Source: an uncultured Alistipes sp.
GTDB lineage: Bacteria; Bacteroidota; Bacteroidia; Bacteroidales; Rikenellaceae
Direction of reading: 5' to 3'
Length of the DNA stretch: 64,000 nucleotides
Assembly (NCBI RefSeq): GCF_902388705.1
Contig: NZ_CABMQJ010000001.1
Span: 62,001-126,000, forward strand
The notes beneath the pieces are model-generated. The model was not told where the DNA came from, searched no databases, and worked only from the letters and a program-made list of their open reading frames with translations. Both the position numbers and the translations under genes were made by a program. Below, in pieces: positions 28,760 through 36,984 of this stretch (within the stretch, counting starts at the first letter, position 1; each line of letters opens with the position of its first letter).

Positions 28760-29983
28760 CTATTGTTCGATGCGGGAATCCTTGAGGCCGAGGAAGTAGA
28801 GGATACCGTCCAGGCCGATGGTCGAGATGGACTGGCGTGCCGTCGCTTTGACTTTGGGCTTGGCGTGGAACGCAATCCCGAGGCCTGCGAGGTTGAGCAT
28901 CGGCAGGTCGTTGGCGCCGTCGCCGACGGCTACCGACTGGGCGATGTTGATCTCTTCGAACTGGCACAGCAGGCGCAGCAATTCGGCTTTGCGGCGTCCG
29001 TCGACCACCTCGCCGACGTAGCGGCCCGTGAGTTTGCCGTCCTCGATTTCCAGTTCGTTGGCGTAAACGTAGTCGAAACCGTATTTTTGGCGCAGGTAGT
29101 TGCCGAAATAGGTGAAGCCGCCCGAGAGGATGGCCGTCTTGTATCCCACGCGCTTGAGGATGGTCATCATGCGCTCCAGCCCCTCGGTGATGGGCAGGTT
29201 GCGGGCAATCTCCTCCATGACCGACACGTCGAGTCCTTTCAAAAGGGCCACGCGCTGCGTGAAACTTTCGCGAAAGTCGATTTCGCCCCGCATGGCGCGT
29301 GCCGTGATTTCGCGCACTTCGTCGCCGACCCCGGCGCGCTCGGCCAGTTCGTCGATTACTTCGGTTTCGATCAGCGTCGAGTCCATGTCGAAGCAAATCA
29401 GCCGGCGGCTGCGGCGGTAGATGTCGTCTTTCTGGAACGATACGTCGAGTCCGATTTCCGAGAGGTTCATGAAGCCCGCCTGCATGGTGCTGCGGTCTTC
29501 GTCCGTGAGCGAGCCGCGTACCGAGAGTTCGATGCAGGCCTTGGCCGCGCGGTCGTCCTCGCACAGGGGCATGCGGCCCGTGAGGCGTTTTATGGCGTCG
29601 ATATTCAGGTCGTGCTGCGCCACGACTTTGGTCACTTCGGCGATGTGGCGCGCCGTGACGGTGCGGCCCAGCAGGGTGATGATGTAGCGGTTCTTGCCTT
29701 GGCGGCCCACCCAGTCATCGTATTTCTGTTCCGAAATCGGTGTGAAGCGAATCATCACGCCCAGTTCCGATGCCTTGAACAACAGCTCTTTCATGATGTT
29801 TCCCGACTTGTCGGAAGTGGTCTTGAACAGGATGCCGAGTGTCAGCGACTGGTGGATATTGGCCTGTCCGATGTCGAGGATGAAAGCGTCGTAACGCGCG
29901 AGTATTTCGGTGAGTGTGGAGGTCATTCCCGGCTTGTCTTCGCCGGAGATGTTGATTTGGATAATCTCAACGTTGTTCTGCAT
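28760..29983 (-). CDS. serB: phosphoserine phosphatase with N-terminal ACT domains
   Basis: The 407-aa enzyme removes phosphate from phosphoserine in the last step of serine synthesis. The HAD catalytic motif is CFDMDSTLIETEVIDELAE (Asp nucleophile), then ILSGGFTYF and VGDGANDLPML. The N-terminal 180 residues form two ACT-like domains (INISGEDKPGMTSTL), probably for serine feedback. The start at 29983 fits the promoter; a much longer open frame running to 30988 is antisense to mscS and was rejected. Confidence 0.93.
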   Translation of the reverse strand: MQNNVEIIQINISGEDKPGMTSTLTEILARYDAFILDIGQANIHQSLTLGILFKTTSDKSGNIMKELLFKASELGVMIRFTPISEQKYDDWVGRQGKNRYIITLLGRTVTARHIAEVTKVVAQHDLNIDAIKRLTGRMPLCEDDRAAKACIELSVRGSLTDEDRSTMQAGFMNLSEIGLDVSFQKDDIYRRSRRLICFDMDSTLIETEVIDELAERAGVGDEVREITARAMRGEIDFRESFTQRVALLKGLDVSVMEEIARNLPITEGLERMMTILKRVGYKTAILSGGFTYFGNYLRQKYGFDYVYANELEIEDGKLTGRYVGEVVDGRRKAELLRLLCQFEEINIAQSVAVGDGANDLPMLNLAGLGIAFHAKPKVKATARQSISTIGLDGILYFLGLKDSRIEQ

Positions 29984-30024
29984 TGTATGTCGTTTTTCCT
30001 GTTTCCTTTCCGTAAATTCGTTGA

Positions 30025-30032
30025 CAAAGTTA
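30025..30032 (-). promoter_or_regulatory. serB -7 box TAACTTTG
   Basis: Exact TAnnTTTG on the minus strand, 41 bp before the serB ATG. It lies 22 bp from the -7 box of the divergent mscS gene. Confidence 0.65.
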
Positions 30033-30054
30033 GTAAACTTCTCTTTTTTTTGGT

Positions 30055-30062
30055 TAATTTTG
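30055..30062 (+). promoter_or_regulatory. mscS-like gene -7 box TAATTTTG
   Basis: Exact TAnnTTTG, 26 bp before the ATG at 30089; divergent from the serB box. Confidence 0.6.
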
Positions 30063-30088
30063 CACTCAAACTTTAAATATTGAACTTT

Positions 30089-31003
30089 ATGTGGCCTCTT
30101 TTTACCGGTGCCGGTGATACGGCGCCGCTGATGCTGCCCGACAGCGTCCAGAAAGCCAACCTTGCCGAAGCAGTCAACAAAATCGCGAACATGGACTTCG
30201 AACAGGTGCTGCAGAATATGCTGTCGGAGTCTATCTGGATTTTGTTGAAGATTGTCCTCGCGCTGGCGATTTACTTCGTCGGCCGCTGGGTGCTGCGCCG
30301 TATCGTGAAACTGCTCGATTTGGCGCTGGAGCACCGCCACGTCGATATTTCGCTCCGGTCTTTCATGCGCAATACCGTGCGGGTAGTCTTCACGCTGTTG
30401 CTGGTGCTGATCGTCGTGTCGACGCTGGGCGTCAACGTCACGTCGCTCATCGCCGTCTTCTCGGCCGCCACGCTGGCCATCGGTATGGCTTTGAGCGGTA
30501 CGGCCCAGAACTTCGCGGGCGGCGTGATGATTCTGCTGATGAAACCCTATCGTGTCGGCGATTTCATCTCGGCGCAGGGACAGTCGGGCACGGTACGTGA
30601 GATTAAACTCTTCTCCACGGTCATCACCACGGGAGATAACCAAACAATTTACATTCCGAACAACGCGATTGCCACGGCGATTATCGACAATTACTCGACC
30701 TCCGAACTGCGCCGCGTGGACTGGTCGGTCGGAATCTCCTACGGCGACGACGTGGATGTGGCCCGCAAGGCGATCCTCGACATTCTCGCCGCCGACAGCC
30801 GTGTGCTGAAAGACCCTGCGCCCGTGGTATGGGTCGCGGCGCTTGCCGACAGTTCGGTGAACCTCTCCGCCCGCGCGTGGGTGAACAATGCCGATTACTG
30901 GAATGTATTCTTCGAGAACAACGAGAAATTTTACAAACAACTGCCCGAAAAGGGGATTAATTTCCCGTTCCCGCAGATGGATGTACACGTGAAAAATAAT
31001 TAA
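30089..31003 (+). CDS. small-conductance mechanosensitive channel (MscS family)
   Basis: The 304-aa inner-membrane protein releases solutes on osmotic down-shock. Three hydrophobic segments are seen (residues about 50-70, 95-115 and 120-145). The pore helix has the Gly/Ala pattern ATLAIGMALSGTAQNFAGG, followed by the family motif KPYRVGDFI and a beta domain (GDNQTIYIPNN). ATG 30089 was used instead of a TTG nine bases earlier. A small lipoprotein follows 14 bp later. Confidence 0.92.
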   Translation: MWPLFTGAGDTAPLMLPDSVQKANLAEAVNKIANMDFEQVLQNMLSESIWILLKIVLALAIYFVGRWVLRRIVKLLDLALEHRHVDISLRSFMRNTVRVVFTLLLVLIVVSTLGVNVTSLIAVFSAATLAIGMALSGTAQNFAGGVMILLMKPYRVGDFISAQGQSGTVREIKLFSTVITTGDNQTIYIPNNAIATAIIDNYSTSELRRVDWSVGISYGDDVDVARKAILDILAADSRVLKDPAPVVWVAALADSSVNLSARAWVNNADYWNVFFENNEKFYKQLPEKGINFPFPQMDVHVKNN

Positions 31004-31017
31004 CCGAGAAAATCAAG

Positions 31018-31437
31018 ATGAAAAAGCTGTTATTACTGATTGCCGCAGCCTGCTGCATGGCGGCCTGCAACAAAGAGTTGGGCCCGGAGTACAGGACCCC
31101 CCCCCAACTCGGTGAGGTTACCTATACGCCGACGGACGTGCAGGCAGACAATGTGGTTACCGTACGTGTCCCCATAACGAGCACCTACGGGCTGTACAGC
31201 GGATGGATCGTGTACTGGCTGGGCGAGGACCAGGAGAATGCGAAGTCGACCACGCCTTATTTCTATACCAAATCCGATACGTCGGTAATCTTCGAGGGGA
31301 AAATACCTGCCCAGGAAGCCGGCTCAAAGGTATCTTTCGTGGTCGCCGCCATGAATCCCTACAGCGTGCTCGCTTCGACGCAGGTGTATAATTATACGGT
31401 AGCGGGTGGTTCCGAACCCGAACCGGACGAGAATTAA
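31018..31437 (+). CDS. small lipoprotein of unknown function
   Basis: The 139-aa product has a lipobox CMAAC and a single beta-rich domain (VVTVRVPITSTYGLYSGWIVYWLG ... VSFVVAAMNPYSV), perhaps Ig-like. A C9 run (31097-31105) falls at codons 27-30, just after the lipid Cys; slippage would truncate the mature protein. It lies between the mscS-like and DUF5606 genes, 14 and 21 bp apart, in one likely operon. Confidence 0.7.
   Translation: MKKLLLLIAAACCMAACNKELGPEYRTPPQLGEVTYTPTDVQADNVVTVRVPITSTYGLYSGWIVYWLGEDQENAKSTTPYFYTKSDTSVIFEGKIPAQEAGSKVSFVVAAMNPYSVLASTQVYNYTVAGGSEPEPDEN
31097..31105. repeat. C9 homopolymer early in the small lipoprotein gene
   Basis: Nine C in a row inside codons for Thr-Pro-Pro, in a position where one inserted or lost base would abolish the mature lipoprotein. 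Confidence 0.8.
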
Positions 31438-31458
31438 TTTACCAGATATAAGATAAAT

Positions 31459-31863
31459 ATGGAATTGAAAGAAATCCTGGCCATTTCGGGCCAGCCCGGA
31501 CTTTATAAGTATGTCGCGCAGTCTACGAACGGCGTGATTGTCGAATCGCTGCTCGACGGCAGGCGGATGAATGCCTCCGCCTCCTCGAAAGTGAGCTCCC
31601 TGACCGAAATATCGATGTTCACCGAGGGCGACGACATTCCGCTGGCCGATGTATTCACGAAGATTTATGCCCACACGGGCGGCAAGGAGGCCATCAGTCC
31701 GAAAGAGGCGCCCGAGAAACTGAAAGCGTATTTCGCCGAGGTGCTTCCCGAATACGACCGCGACCGGGTGCACGTGTCCGACATGAAAAAGTGCTTCGCG
31801 TGGTATAACACGCTGGTAAATGCCGGCTTTACGGAGTTCAAACTTCCTGCCGAAAACGAGTAA
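31459..31863 (+). CDS. DUF5606 family protein
   Basis: The 134-aa cytoplasmic protein matches the conserved Bacteroidota DUF5606 family: MELKEILAISGQPGLYKYV at the start, SKVSSLTEISMFTEG, and VHVSDMKKCFAWYNTL near the end. It is nearly always present in this phylum but has no known role. It ends the mscS operon, followed by a strong terminator. Confidence 0.85.
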   Translation: MELKEILAISGQPGLYKYVAQSTNGVIVESLLDGRRMNASASSKVSSLTEISMFTEGDDIPLADVFTKIYAHTGGKEAISPKEAPEKLKAYFAEVLPEYDRDRVHVSDMKKCFAWYNTLVNAGFTEFKLPAENE

Positions 31864-31869
31864 TGCGAC

Positions 31870-31894
31870 AGTCCCGCCCCGGCGGGACTTTTTT
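31870..31894 (+). terminator. terminator of the mscS operon
   Basis: A perfect 9-bp stem (AGTCCCGCC / GGCGGGACT) with a 2-nt nominal loop and six T, 7 bp after the stop. Confidence 0.9.
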
Positions 31895-31951
31895 GTGTTA
31901 CATCCCGGTTAAATTCACCGGCTTTCCTTGCCGTTGTTACCGGGTTTATGC

Positions 31952-31959
31952 TATCTTTG
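31952..31959 (+). promoter_or_regulatory. mgsA -7 box TATCTTTG
   Basis: Exact match 23 bp before the ATG; a CTTG 21 bp upstream (31927-31930) may be the -33 element. Confidence 0.7.
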
Positions 31960-31982
31960 TTCGAGGAAAAACAATTTGCGTT

Positions 31983-32477
31983 ATGGATAAGAAGACAAAA
32001 GTACTGGCATTGGTCGCCCACGACAATATGAAACGCGATTTGGCCGAATGGGTCGACTGGAACAGCATGAAATTATGCCGCCACCACCTCGTATGTACGG
32101 GTACGACCGGCAAGATGGTCGAGAAGACGCTGCGCGACCACAAGGAGGAGCATGAAATCGGGGAGGAACATGGTGAGGTGCTCGACCTGAAGATTACGTT
32201 GCTCAAATCGGGCCCGCTGGGCGGTGACCAGCAATTGGGCTCGCTGATTGCCGACGGCAAAATCAACGCCCTGATTTTCTTTTGGGATCCCATGTCGGCG
32301 CAGCCGCACGATGTCGATGTCAAGGCCCTGTTGCGCCTCGCGACGCTTTATAACATTCCGACGGCCATCAACCGTTCCTCGGCCGACTTCCTGATATCCT
32401 CGCCGCTTTTCGAGGACGACGATTACGAACCCGTCGTAAAGGATTACAAAGCCTACATCGAGCGCGTGCTGAAATAG
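31983..32477 (+). CDS. mgsA: methylglyoxal synthase
   Basis: The 164-aa enzyme converts dihydroxyacetone phosphate to methylglyoxal, a bypass of lower glycolysis. Family motifs are VALVAHDNMKRDL at the start, TGTTG, SGPLGGDQQLG with the catalytic Asp nearby, FFWDPMSAQPHDVDVKALL and NIPTAINRSSADFL. It is cytoplasmic, monocistronic, and ends at a terminator shared with the convergent dusB gene. Confidence 0.95.
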   Translation: MDKKTKVLALVAHDNMKRDLAEWVDWNSMKLCRHHLVCTGTTGKMVEKTLRDHKEEHEIGEEHGEVLDLKITLLKSGPLGGDQQLGSLIADGKINALIFFWDPMSAQPHDVDVKALLRLATLYNIPTAINRSSADFLISSPLFEDDDYEPVVKDYKAYIERVLK

Positions 32478-32496
32478 GGTAGTGCGGGATAGGATT

Positions 32497-32525
32497 TAAA
32501 GGGGCTGTCGAAAACAGCCCCTTTA
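32497..32525. terminator. bidirectional terminator between mgsA and dusB
   Basis: A 12-bp perfect stem (TAAAGGGGCTGT / ACAGCCCCTTTA) with loop CGAAA, between convergent genes. Confidence 0.85.
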
Positions 32526-32576
32526 TCGTATCTCGGAACTGCCAATCCGGTATGGCGGAGGTTTCCCGCCCTGTTA

Positions 32577-33599
32577 CTATAAGTCGTGTGAAAGCGGAGC
32601 CGGAACGGTGCCGCTCACGTCGAAGTCGCCCCAACGCTGGGCAATCGAGTCGAGTGTCGCGAACAGCTCCTCAATGTCGAGCGACGTGACGAGTTTCAGG
32701 CGTGTTTGCTTGAAATCGGGCAGTCCCTTGAAATAGTTCGACATGTGGCGGCGCATCTCGAGGATGCCGACGAATTCACCTTTTATTTCGAGCGATTTGC
32801 GCAGGTGCTCCTTGGCAATCTCCACCCGTTCGCAGACCGACGGCTGGGGCATCACCTCGCCCGTTGCGAGGTAGTGCTTCACTTCGCGGAATATCCACGG
32901 ACGTCCGTAGGTCGCCCGTCCGATCATTACGCCGTCCACGCCGTAGCGGTCGAACATTTCGGCCGCTTTCGGCCCCGAGTCCACGTCGCCGTTGCCGATA
33001 ATCGGAATATGAATCTGCGGGTTGTTTTTCACCTTGCCGATTAACGTCCAGTCCGCCTCGCCGCGGTACATCTGCGACCGCGTGCGGCCGTGTATGGTCA
33101 GTGCCGCGATGCCCATGTCCTGCAACCGCAGGGCGATTTCTTCGATATTCTTCGACTCTTCGTCCCAGCCCAGGCGGGTTTTCACCGTCACGGGCGTCTT
33201 CACCGTCGCAACGATTTGCCGTGTCATCTCGACCATCAGCGGCACGTCGCGCATCATGCCCGACCCGGCGCCGCGCCCGGCGATCTTCTTGACCGGACAG
33301 CCGAAGTTGATGTCGATGATGTCCGGGCCGGCCGCTTCGGCCATGCGTGCCGCCTCGACCATCGGTTCGATCAGGTGCCCGTAGAGCTGAATGCCCACGG
33401 GGCGTTCAGCATCGTCTATTTCGAGCTTTTTGAGCGACTTCGCCGCGTCGCGTATCAACCCGTCCGACGAGATGAATTCCGTGTAGACCACGTCGGCGCC
33501 GAAGCGCTTGCACATGTAGCGGAACGACGGGTCGGTCACGTCCTCCATCGGCGCCAGCAGCAGGGGTTTCTCCCCGAGTTCTATATCGGCTATCTTCAT
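32577..33599 (-). CDS. dusB: tRNA-dihydrouridine synthase
   Basis: The 340-aa flavoenzyme reduces uridine to dihydrouridine in tRNA. Motifs are LAPMEDVTDPSFR at the start, INFGCPVKKIAGRGAGS with the catalytic Cys, the FMN-phosphate loop TIHGRTRSQMY and IGNGDVDSG, and VMIGRATYGRPWIF. The start at 33599 was chosen because it overlaps the preceding gene by 4 bp (ATGA) and fits the family N-terminus. Confidence 0.95.
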   Translation of the reverse strand: MKIADIELGEKPLLLAPMEDVTDPSFRYMCKRFGADVVYTEFISSDGLIRDAAKSLKKLEIDDAERPVGIQLYGHLIEPMVEAARMAEAAGPDIIDINFGCPVKKIAGRGAGSGMMRDVPLMVEMTRQIVATVKTPVTVKTRLGWDEESKNIEEIALRLQDMGIAALTIHGRTRSQMYRGEADWTLIGKVKNNPQIHIPIIGNGDVDSGPKAAEMFDRYGVDGVMIGRATYGRPWIFREVKHYLATGEVMPQPSVCERVEIAKEHLRKSLEIKGEFVGILEMRRHMSNYFKGLPDFKQTRLKLVTSLDIEELFATLDSIAQRWGDFDVSGTVPAPLSHDL

Positions 33600-34873
33600 G
33601 ATGCGCTTTCCATGTCGTGTGTTACCAGTATCTTGTCGATGCGTACGCCGTCCATGTCGACGATTTCGAGCTCGAACCCGTTCCATCGTAGCTTTTCGCC
33701 CGTGGCGGGGATATGCTTCAGCTGGTCGAGCACCAGGCCGCTGATTGTGTTGTAGGCGTTGCGCGGAAAGGTGTTCTCGGCTCCGAAGAACGCCAGAAAA
33801 TCGTAGAACGGGCACTGTCCGTCGATAAGGTAGCTGCCGTCCTCGCGCCGTATGATGTCGGGCTCCTCGTAGCTGTCGGGGATTTCACCCACCAGCGCCT
33901 CGAAAATGTCTTTCAGGGTGATGATGCCGCGCGTCACTCCGAACTCGTCGCACACGATGCCGTAGCCGAGCTGTTCGCTGCGCAGCTGCTCCAGCGCGCT
34001 GTAAACTTCGAATCCCTCGTGGAAGAATTTTGCCGGCGAAAGGCATTTGCGGATGTCGAATTCCGGGTCGTCGATTTGACGGAACAGGTCTTTCAGGTAG
34101 ACCACGCCGATGAGTTTGTCGAGGCTTCCCTCGCCCACGGGATAACGGTTGTGGGGCTCGCGGGCGACCCGTTCGCGGATTTGCTCCGGAGTCATCGCTG
34201 CGTCTATCCAGACCAGTTCGCTGCGGAAGGTCATGATGGATTCGACCGTCCGGTCGCCCAGCGAGAATACGCGGCCCATGATTTTCTGCTCCACCTCCTG
34301 CACTTCGCCGTCCTCCGTGCCCTCCTGGATGATGGAGCGTATCTCCTCCTCGGTCACTTTCGAATCCGATTTTTTGAGTCCCAGCAGGCGGGTTACGCCT
34401 GCCGTGCTGCGCGACAGGAGCCATACGAACGGCGAGGCCAGCAGCGAGAGCAGGCGCATGGGGCGCGCCACGAACTTGGCGATTTTCTCCGCCGAGTTCA
34501 TGCCGATACGCTTGGGTACGAGTTCCCCGAAGATGAGGGTCAGGTAGGTGACGACGATGACGATTGTAATCTGCGCCACAATTGTCGCCGTGCGCAGGGA
34601 TATGCCGAGCGCAGCGAGCTCCCTGCCGAATTTTGTCGCCAATGCATCGCCCGAGTAGATACCCGTGAGGATGCCTATCAGCGTGATGCCGATTTGTATG
34701 GTCGAGAGGAATTCGTCCGGATCTTCGATGAGCTTCTGTGCCTGCCGCGCCCCTGCGTCGCCCTGCCGGGCCTGCATCTCGAGGTTGGAGCGGCGCGCCG
34801 AAATCATGGCGATTTCCGACATGGCGAAAAAGCCGTTGAGAACTATCAATAACAGAATAATAAGGAACTCCAT
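33596..34873 (-). CDS. CorC/HlyC-type membrane protein (DUF21, CBS pair, transporter-associated domain)
   Basis: The 425-aa protein has a DUF21 membrane domain (residues about 1-190, with GFFAMSEIAMISARR and four hydrophobic segments). A pair of CBS domains follows (IMTFRSELVWID and GVVYLKDLF regions, 205-330), then a CorC_HlyC C-terminal domain. Relatives are linked to Mg/Co efflux and membrane stability. It precedes dusB with a 4-bp overlap, a common pairing in this phylum. Confidence 0.9.
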   Translation of the reverse strand: MEFLIILLLIVLNGFFAMSEIAMISARRSNLEMQARQGDAGARQAQKLIEDPDEFLSTIQIGITLIGILTGIYSGDALATKFGRELAALGISLRTATIVAQITIVIVVTYLTLIFGELVPKRIGMNSAEKIAKFVARPMRLLSLLASPFVWLLSRSTAGVTRLLGLKKSDSKVTEEEIRSIIQEGTEDGEVQEVEQKIMGRVFSLGDRTVESIMTFRSELVWIDAAMTPEQIRERVAREPHNRYPVGEGSLDKLIGVVYLKDLFRQIDDPEFDIRKCLSPAKFFHEGFEVYSALEQLRSEQLGYGIVCDEFGVTRGIITLKDIFEALVGEIPDSYEEPDIIRREDGSYLIDGQCPFYDFLAFFGAENTFPRNAYNTISGLVLDQLKHIPATGEKLRWNGFELEIVDMDGVRIDKILVTHDMESAS

Positions 34874-34895
34874 GTATGTGGGGTTTGTTTGCCTG

Positions 34896-34925
34896 CAAAG
34901 ATAGCATATGGCAGGGGGAATGCCA
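34896..34925 (-). promoter_or_regulatory. promoter of the CorC/HlyC-dusB operon
   Basis: On the minus strand the exact -7 TATCTTTG (34903-34896) has a TTTG about 20 bp further upstream, and lies 22 bp before the ATG at 34873. Confidence 0.75.
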
Positions 34926-35007
34926 AATTTATTTGCGTGCTGCGGGAACCTGCGGCAACTCTGCGGCGTGCCGCTTCCGCCCGGTTTGAAGAATATGGGC
35001 CCTGGAA

Positions 35008-35039
35008 ATTGAATTATTCGCTGAAAAACATTAAATTTG
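35008..35039 (+). promoter_or_regulatory. argS promoter (ATTG, 20 bp, TAAATTTG)
   Basis: The -7 TAAATTTG is at 35032-35039 and ATTG at 35008-35011. The ATG follows 21 bp later. Confidence 0.7.
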
Positions 35040-35060
35040 CAGGCAAATTCGACAAAAATT

Positions 35061-36842
35061 ATGAATATTGAAAACTTTATTTCGGATGCAGTCCTCCGTT
35101 GTGTGGAGGCACTTTACGGCCCGTTGGACGGCGAACAGTTGCAGATTCAGAAAACCCGCAAGGAGTTCGAGGGCGATTATACGCTCGTGACGTTCCCGCT
35201 GCTGCGACGAAGCCGCAAATCGCCCGAGGCCACGGCAGCCGAAATAGGGGAGTATATGACGGCCAATGTCGCGGAAATCAAGTCGTTCAACGTTATCAAA
35301 GGGTTTCTGAACCTGGTGCTCGACAGTGCTTTCTGGGCTGCGCGCTTCGCCGAGCTCGCCGCCGACGAAAATTTCGGACAGGCTCCGGCCACGGGCCGTA
35401 CGGTGATGGTCGAATATTCGTCGCCCAACACCAACAAGCCCCTGCACCTCGGTCATATCCGCAACAACCTGCTGGGTTATTCCGTAGCACAGATACTCGG
35501 GGCCAACGGACACAATGTCATCAAGGTCAACCTGGTGAACGACCGCGGTATTCATATCTGCAAATCGATGCTGGCGTGGAAACTCTACGGCAACGGCGAA
35601 ACGCCCGCATCGTCGGGCATGAAGGGTGACCACCTCGTGGGCAAGTATTACGTCGAATTCGACAAGCACTACAAGGCGCAGATCAAGGAGCTGATGGCGC
35701 AGGGACAAAGCGAGGACGAGGCCAAGAAAAACGCTCCGGTGATGCTCGAAGCGCAGGAGATGCTGCGCAGGTGGGAGGCCAAAGACCCCGAGGTCTATTC
35801 GCTCTGGGAAACGATGAACGGCTGGGTTTACGAGGGCTTCGACGTGACATACAAGGCGCTGGGCGTCGATTTCGATAAAATATACTACGAGTCGCAGACC
35901 TACCTGCTGGGCAAAAGCCTCGTCGAGGAGGGGCTCAAAAAGGGCGTTTTCTACCGCCGTCCGGACAACTCGGTCTGGATTGACCTCACGGCCGACGGGC
36001 TGGACGAAAAACTGTTGCTGCGCGGTGACGGCACATCGGTCTACATGACGCAGGATCTCGGCACGGCCTACCGCCGTTTCGAAGAGAATAAGCTCGACGA
36101 CATGATTTATGTCGTGGGCAACGAGCAGAACTACCATTTCCAGGTGCTCAAGCTGGTGCTCAAAAAGCTGGGCTACGCCGACTGGAGCGACCACATCACA
36201 CACCTGTCGTACGGCATGGTGGAACTGCCCGAGGGCAAAATGAAGTCGCGCGAGGGTACGGTGGTCGACGCCGACGATTTAATCGCGGGCATGGTAGCCA
36301 CGGCCCGCGAAATGTCGGACGAACTGGGCAAGCTCGACGGCTGCACAGAGGCGGAGGCCGATGCCGTTTCGACGATGGTCGGACTGGGAGCGCTCAAATA
36401 CTTCATCCTCAAGGTCGACCCCAAGAAGACGATGCTGTTCGACCCCCGCGAGTCGATCGACTTCAACGGCAATACGGGCCCGTTCATCCAGTATACGCAC
36501 GCACGTATCTGCTCGATTCTGCGCAAGGCTGCGGAAGCGGGCATCGATTTCTCCGGTGAGGTGCAGGCGGATTACCTGCCCGAGGAGATCGATTTGGTCA
36601 AGTCGCTCACGGAGTATCCCGCCGTAGTCAGGGCTGCGGGCGAGAGTTTCGCCCCCTCGATTGTCGGTGCCTACGTATACGAACTGGCAAAGCAGTTCAA
36701 CGGGTACTACCACGACCACTCGATTCTCAAGGAGGAGAACGCCGAAACCCGTAAAATGCGCCTCCGGCTGGCCGAACAGGTCGCCCGCGTTATCCGCAGC
36801 GGCATGAAGCTGCTCGGCATCGACGTGCCGGAGCGGATGTAA
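35061..36842 (+). CDS. argS: arginyl-tRNA synthetase
   Basis: The 593-aa class I synthetase charges tRNA-Arg. The Arg-tRNA N-terminal domain covers about residues 1-85. HIGH appears as HLGHIRNN after SSPNTNKPL, and KMSKS as KMKSREGT in YGMVELPEGKMKSREG. The DALR anticodon-binding domain closes the protein. The start at 35061 (MNIENFISDAV) fits the promoter; an earlier non-ATG frame start overlaps the -7 box. Confidence 0.97.
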   Translation: MNIENFISDAVLRCVEALYGPLDGEQLQIQKTRKEFEGDYTLVTFPLLRRSRKSPEATAAEIGEYMTANVAEIKSFNVIKGFLNLVLDSAFWAARFAELAADENFGQAPATGRTVMVEYSSPNTNKPLHLGHIRNNLLGYSVAQILGANGHNVIKVNLVNDRGIHICKSMLAWKLYGNGETPASSGMKGDHLVGKYYVEFDKHYKAQIKELMAQGQSEDEAKKNAPVMLEAQEMLRRWEAKDPEVYSLWETMNGWVYEGFDVTYKALGVDFDKIYYESQTYLLGKSLVEEGLKKGVFYRRPDNSVWIDLTADGLDEKLLLRGDGTSVYMTQDLGTAYRRFEENKLDDMIYVVGNEQNYHFQVLKLVLKKLGYADWSDHITHLSYGMVELPEGKMKSREGTVVDADDLIAGMVATAREMSDELGKLDGCTEAEADAVSTMVGLGALKYFILKVDPKKTMLFDPRESIDFNGNTGPFIQYTHARICSILRKAAEAGIDFSGEVQADYLPEEIDLVKSLTEYPAVVRAAGESFAPSIVGAYVYELAKQFNGYYHDHSILKEENAETRKMRLRLAEQVARVIRSGMKLLGIDVPERM

Positions 36843-36878
36843 TGCCGCCGTATCCGTAAATATCTGATATTACAGACC

Positions 36879-36913
36879 GTAAAGGCCGGACTTCATCGAA
36901 GTCCGGCCTTTAC
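36879..36913. terminator. bidirectional terminator between argS and the SPFH gene
   Basis: A perfect 16-bp stem with loop ATC lies between convergent genes. Confidence 0.9.
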
Positions 36914-36984
36914 AGTTGCCCCTTCCCGGGTGCGGTTTATCGTCTTTCGGGTGTGCCGGGTTTTCCGGAATTGCTCTGCAGCCG

